DNA from: Deltaproteobacteria bacterium
GTDB taxonomy: Bacteria; Myxococcota_A; UBA9160; SZUA-336
DNA length: 8,298 nt
Assembly: GCA_030624945.1 (NCBI GenBank)
Contig: JAUXJB010000060.1
Span: 1-8,298 of the forward strand
Reading direction: 5' to 3'
Shown piece by piece: positions 6,419 to 8,298 of the stretch; position 1 is the first letter of the stretch; every line of letters starts with the position of its first letter. The position numbers were made by a program, and so were the translations under genes. Under the pieces are notes generated by a model. It saw nothing but the letters and a program-made list of their open reading frames with translations, did not search any database and was not told the origin of the DNA.

Positions 6419-6440
6419 AAACCGGCCCCGGGAGGAACCC

Positions 6441-6881
6441 ATGGACCTTGGCGTACTGCTCGTGGAGTCCAACGCCTTTCTGACGAATCTCGCGATTCTG
6501 ATCGGCCGGGTTTTCATCGGGGTCTGCTTCATCACCCACGCGCTGGGCAAGCTCGGCGTGGTCGGCTCCGGGAACATGCAGGGCTTCGTCGAGTGGCTGC
6601 AGAGCCTCGGGGTGCCGATGGCGCCCATTCAGGCGCGCGTGGCCATGCTGTCGGAGCTGATCGGTGGCAGCCTGCTCACGGTCGGGCTCTTCACGCGCCC
6701 GGCCTGCGCGCTCTTGATCGCGACGATGATCGTGGCCGGGCGGATCGGGCACAGGGGTGGGGGCTACCTGATCACCAACGAGCCTCAGGGCGCGGAGTAC
6801 ACGATCAACCTCGCCGCGATCTGCTTCGTGTTTGCTCTCCTGGGCCCCGGGGTCGTCTCGCTGGACGCGCTCATCTTCTGA
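6441..6881 (+). CDS. DoxX-family membrane protein
   Basis: 146 aa, a small polytopic inner-membrane protein of the DoxX family. Four hydrophobic helices are visible, near residues 13-34, 64-84, 86-101 and 118-139. Family-typical features are THALGKLG (32-39) at the end of helix 1, the Leu/Gly-rich helix 2 after ARVAMLSELIGG, and the HRGGGYLITN...GAEYTIN loop (104-123) before helix 4, with a glutamate next to the last helix. DoxX relatives take part in thiosulfate-quinone oxidation or redox homeostasis, but most, like this one, have no assigned substrate. A strong ribosome binding site, GGGAGGA, precedes the ATG. The upstream 60 bases look structured. It is on the same strand as rnhA, but 183 bp away, so probably an independent unit. 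Family call firm, function open. Confidence 0.88.
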   Translation: MDLGVLLVESNAFLTNLAILIGRVFIGVCFITHALGKLGVVGSGNMQGFVEWLQSLGVPMAPIQARVAMLSELIGGSLLTVGLFTRPACALLIATMIVAGRIGHRGGGYLITNEPQGAEYTINLAAICFVFALLGPGVVSLDALIF

Positions 6882-7012
6882 ACCCCCTCGGGGCGCCGGC
6901 CCTTTCCACGCAGCCAGCCCGACCCGGGTGGCCCGTTCGAAGCTCGCTTGTGACCGCTCTCCGCGCGCAAGTCGTTGCCGATTAAAGTAGCGTCCGAAAG
7001 ATCTCTCAGAAA

Positions 7013-7040
7013 TAACTGAAAACAAAAAGAAATTCAGTTA
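7013..7040. repeat. AT-rich inverted repeat, possible operator
   Basis: TAACTGAA (7013-7020) and TTCAGTTA (7033-7040) are perfect 8-bp reverse complements around a 12-base A-rich spacer, AACAAAAAGAAA. The half-site spacing (20 bp from the first base of one arm to the first base of the other, about two helical turns) suits a dimeric DNA-binding protein. There is no T-run on the plus strand, so it is not a good terminator for doxX. It is out of keeping with the surrounding GC-rich sequence. Confidence 0.5.
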
Positions 7041-7080
7041 CTTCCAGACGCAAACCGCGGCTCTCTGAGCGCTCCGACGC

Positions 7081-7109
7081 TGGACGAGAGGCGCGACCAA
7101 CGGTATATG
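7081..7109 (+). promoter_or_regulatory. Candidate promoter for the methyltransferase gene
   Basis: TGGACG (7081-7086) and TATATG (7104-7109) are 17 bases apart, each matching four of six consensus positions. If used, transcription would start near 7116-7118, almost at the chosen ATG. The GAGGGG at 7109-7114 would then lie outside the message, so either this promoter or that ribosome binding site is likely not real. Confidence 0.22.
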
Positions 7110-7118
7110 AGGGGCGCC

Positions 7119-7964
7119 ATGGCTGCCCCCGCTGAGACCCCCCTCCGCCCCACCGGGCTTTCCGAGTCTCCGAACCGCCGCGTCGCGCTGCCCGAAGTCG
7201 ACGCCTCCAATGATTCCGAGTACTGCCTCGTGGCCCATGAGGGTACTTGGCAACAGATCCGCCTGAGGGAGGATTCCCTGCTCTGGGAGTGGCCGGGCGT
7301 CTACGAGTACCTCGTGGGAGATCTCCTGGGCGGCGATGCCGCGCGCACGATCTGCGCGCTTCTCAAGGATCAGATCGAGGGGGCGGGCGCGCAGGTCGAA
7401 CGGCTGCGCGTGCTGAACATGGGAGCCGGCAACGGCTGGGTGGGTGGCGAGCTCGCCGACATCGGCGCCGGCTGGATCTTCGGCGTGGACCGCTATCCCG
7501 TGGCCGCGGCCGCGGCAGAACGCGACAACCCCGGGGTCTACGACGAGTACATGGTCATGGATCTCCGCCGGCTCAGCGAGGCCCAGCGCGACCGCCTGAT
7601 GCACTTCGACTTCAGCTGCCTGGCATGCGTCGAGCCGCTGGGGACCGATGAACCCGCCCCGAGTGCCTTTACCGAGGCCTTCAACGTGCTCGCCCCCGAT
7701 GGCTGGCTCGCCTTCCACGTACCCGAGGAGGCGCTGCAGGGCGAGCGCGACTCCCGATTCGCCAGGCTGATCCGACAGATGGTCGAGAGCGGGGCGATCT
7801 CCCTGCTCGCGCAGGAGCGCTACCGGCACCGCTACACGACGCAGGGAGATCCCCTCGTCCACGTGGCCTTCATCGGGCGCAAACAGCGCGACTTCGATCC
7901 CTCGGAGAAGCGCAGTCCGCCGAGAAATCGCGGCCGGGAGCCGGGGCTGCTCTCTGCGCTATAG
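7119..7964 (+). CDS. Class I SAM-dependent methyltransferase, substrate unknown
   Basis: 281 aa. A Rossmann-fold methyltransferase: motif I VLNMGAGNGWVGGEL (98-112), with the usual first acidic residue replaced by Asn100; motif II FGVDRYP (121-127), with Asp124 placed to bind the SAM ribose; MDLRRLS (147-153); then FDFSCLACVEPLG (163-175) in the motif IV region, an AFNVLAPDGWLAFHVPEE strand (187-204) in the post-motif area, and a final VHVAFIGRK strand before a basic, Pro/Arg-rich tail of about 20 residues. About 95 residues precede motif I and may hold substrate determinants (WEWPGVYEYLVGDLL, 56-70). The ATG at 7119 has GAGGGG 4 nt upstream; an in-frame ATG at 7107 would add four residues. 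It meets elp3 tail to tail, sharing the hexamer CTATAG. The fold is clear; the methyl acceptor cannot be told. Confidence 0.82.
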   Translation: MAAPAETPLRPTGLSESPNRRVALPEVDASNDSEYCLVAHEGTWQQIRLREDSLLWEWPGVYEYLVGDLLGGDAARTICALLKDQIEGAGAQVERLRVLNMGAGNGWVGGELADIGAGWIFGVDRYPVAAAAAERDNPGVYDEYMVMDLRRLSEAQRDRLMHFDFSCLACVEPLGTDEPAPSAFTEAFNVLAPDGWLAFHVPEEALQGERDSRFARLIRQMVESGAISLLAQERYRHRYTTQGDPLVHVAFIGRKQRDFDPSEKRSPPRNRGREPGLLSAL

Positions 7965-8298
7965 CCGCAGGTGCTGGTACAGCCGGCCGCGCGTGAATCC
8001 CAGACGCGCGTAGTAAGACCGGGTGCCGATCGCGGAGATGACGGCGAGATCCCTGTAGCCCGCGCCCCTGGCGAGCTCCGCCGCGCGGGCGACGAGACGG
8101 CGACCAAAACCCCTGTGCTGCGAGCGTGCGCCCGCGGGCTCGCCGATCCCGGCCACCTCCCCGTAGACGTGGACCTCCCGGATCATCGCGCGGCCGACTA
8201 GCGCCTCCGTGAGGGCGTCTCCGGACGCGGCGCCGTCTTCCGGAGCGCTCGGAGGTCCCGGAAGCGGTGGTTCTGGAAGCAGGAGTCGCAAGAAGCCG
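7959..8298 (-). CDS. elp3: Elp3 tRNA U34 carboxymethyltransferase, C-terminal GNAT part, runs off the right edge
   Basis: The last 112 residues of a longer protein; the frame is open to the edge, so an internal TTG at 8291 is not the true start. Elp3 joins a radical-SAM domain to a GNAT acetyl-CoA domain and makes the 5-carboxymethyl group on wobble uridine of tRNA. What is visible is the GNAT end: GFLRLLLPEPP at the edge, REVHVYGEVAGIG, the acetyl-CoA loop QHRGFGRRLV, then GYRDLAVISAIGTRSYYARLGF and the family-typical C-terminus GRLYQHLRL. The radical-SAM half with its cysteines lies outside the window and cannot be checked. The GDALTEA stretch between the first strands is normal for a surface loop. 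Stop TAG at 7961-7959, back to back with the methyltransferase stop. Such C-terminal sequence is specific enough to separate Elp3 from generic GNAT proteins. Confidence 0.9.
   Translation of the reverse strand, partial: GFLRLLLPEPPLPGPPSAPEDGAASGDALTEALVGRAMIREVHVYGEVAGIGEPAGARSQHRGFGRRLVARAAELARGAGYRDLAVISAIGTRSYYARLGFTRGRLYQHLRL

Larger units (their letters stand above)
6882..7118. other. Intergenic region between the doxX and methyltransferase genes
   Basis: 237 bases without a supported gene. The first 90 are GC-rich like the rest; a weak CCCC-CTC-GGGG hairpin follows the doxX stop, without a T-tract. From about 6980 to 7045 the composition turns sharply AT-rich and contains the inverted repeat at 7013-7040. 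The last 40 bases may hold the methyltransferase promoter. Confidence 0.6.

Noticed and set aside
6301..6483. Small plus-strand ORF of 60 codons before doxX
   Set aside because: GTG start with no ribosome binding site, Arg-rich translation, overlaps the doxX start in another frame and spans hairpins.
5631..7025. Minus-strand open frame of 464 codons
   Set aside because: Runs antisense through both rnhA and the doxX gene, which have clear family motifs; no recognisable domain and continues across the hairpin region.
7013..7040. Intrinsic terminator for the doxX gene
   Set aside because: Lies over 130 bp after the stop and has no T-run after the stem on the plus strand; the A-rich part is the loop.
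7038..7862. Minus-strand open frame of 274 codons
   Set aside because: Mirror of the methyltransferase gene, which carries motifs I and II; no family resemblance on the opposite strand.
1..8298. CRISPR array, tRNA, rRNA or phage attachment site
   Set aside because: No regularly spaced direct repeats, no tRNA cloverleaf with CCA-end features and no rRNA-like conserved stretches seen on either strand.

Overview
This is a GC-rich window (about two thirds G+C by eye, except for one AT-rich island) from a Gram-negative bacterium. An LptD-type outer-membrane LPS assembly protein and an envelope thioredoxin show the double membrane. Bacterial Elp3, QueG, a solitary cyclic-nucleotide-binding protein and the codon style would fit a deltaproteobacterial or myxobacterial-type lineage, but nothing here fixes the taxon. 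The window is mostly ordinary chromosomal housekeeping DNA. I see no phage, CRISPR, toxin or defence island, no rRNA or tRNA, and no complete IS.

Positions 1-3715 form a minus-strand block, in transcription order: dcd (dCTP deaminase), dtd (D-aminoacyl-tRNA deacylase, start overlapping the dcd stop), a 166-bp MITE-like element inserted exactly at the dtd stop codon, a TlpA/ResA-like envelope thioredoxin, a Crp-like cyclic-nucleotide-binding protein with a degenerate DNA-binding end, and lptD, which runs off the left edge. A 70-bp gap with face-to-face promoter-like boxes separates dcd from a divergent glycerophosphodiester phosphodiesterase gene (3786-4574). That gene converges on and overlaps queG (4564-5628, minus). 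Divergent from queG is a type 1 ribonuclease H gene (5754-6257, plus).

Positions 6258-6440 carry no gene but a chain of inverted repeats, ending in what folds by hand into a three-way junction just upstream of a DoxX-family membrane protein gene (6441-6881). Positions 6882-7118 are intergenic and contain an AT-rich 8-bp inverted repeat. A class I SAM-dependent methyltransferase gene (7119-7964, plus) meets elp3 (7959-8298, minus, C-terminal GNAT end only) tail to tail in the hexamer CTATAG, which supplies both stop codons.

Themes that may tie genes together are envelope biogenesis and redox (lptD, TlpA-like protein, CNB protein), nucleotide and tRNA quality control (dcd, dtd), and tRNA wobble-base modification (queG, elp3, perhaps the methyltransferase). 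I do not see a clearly new multi-gene system. The observations most worth checking are the MITE and its stop-codon target site, the structured leader of the doxX gene, the AT-rich palindrome, and the CNB-thioredoxin-lptD neighbourhood.
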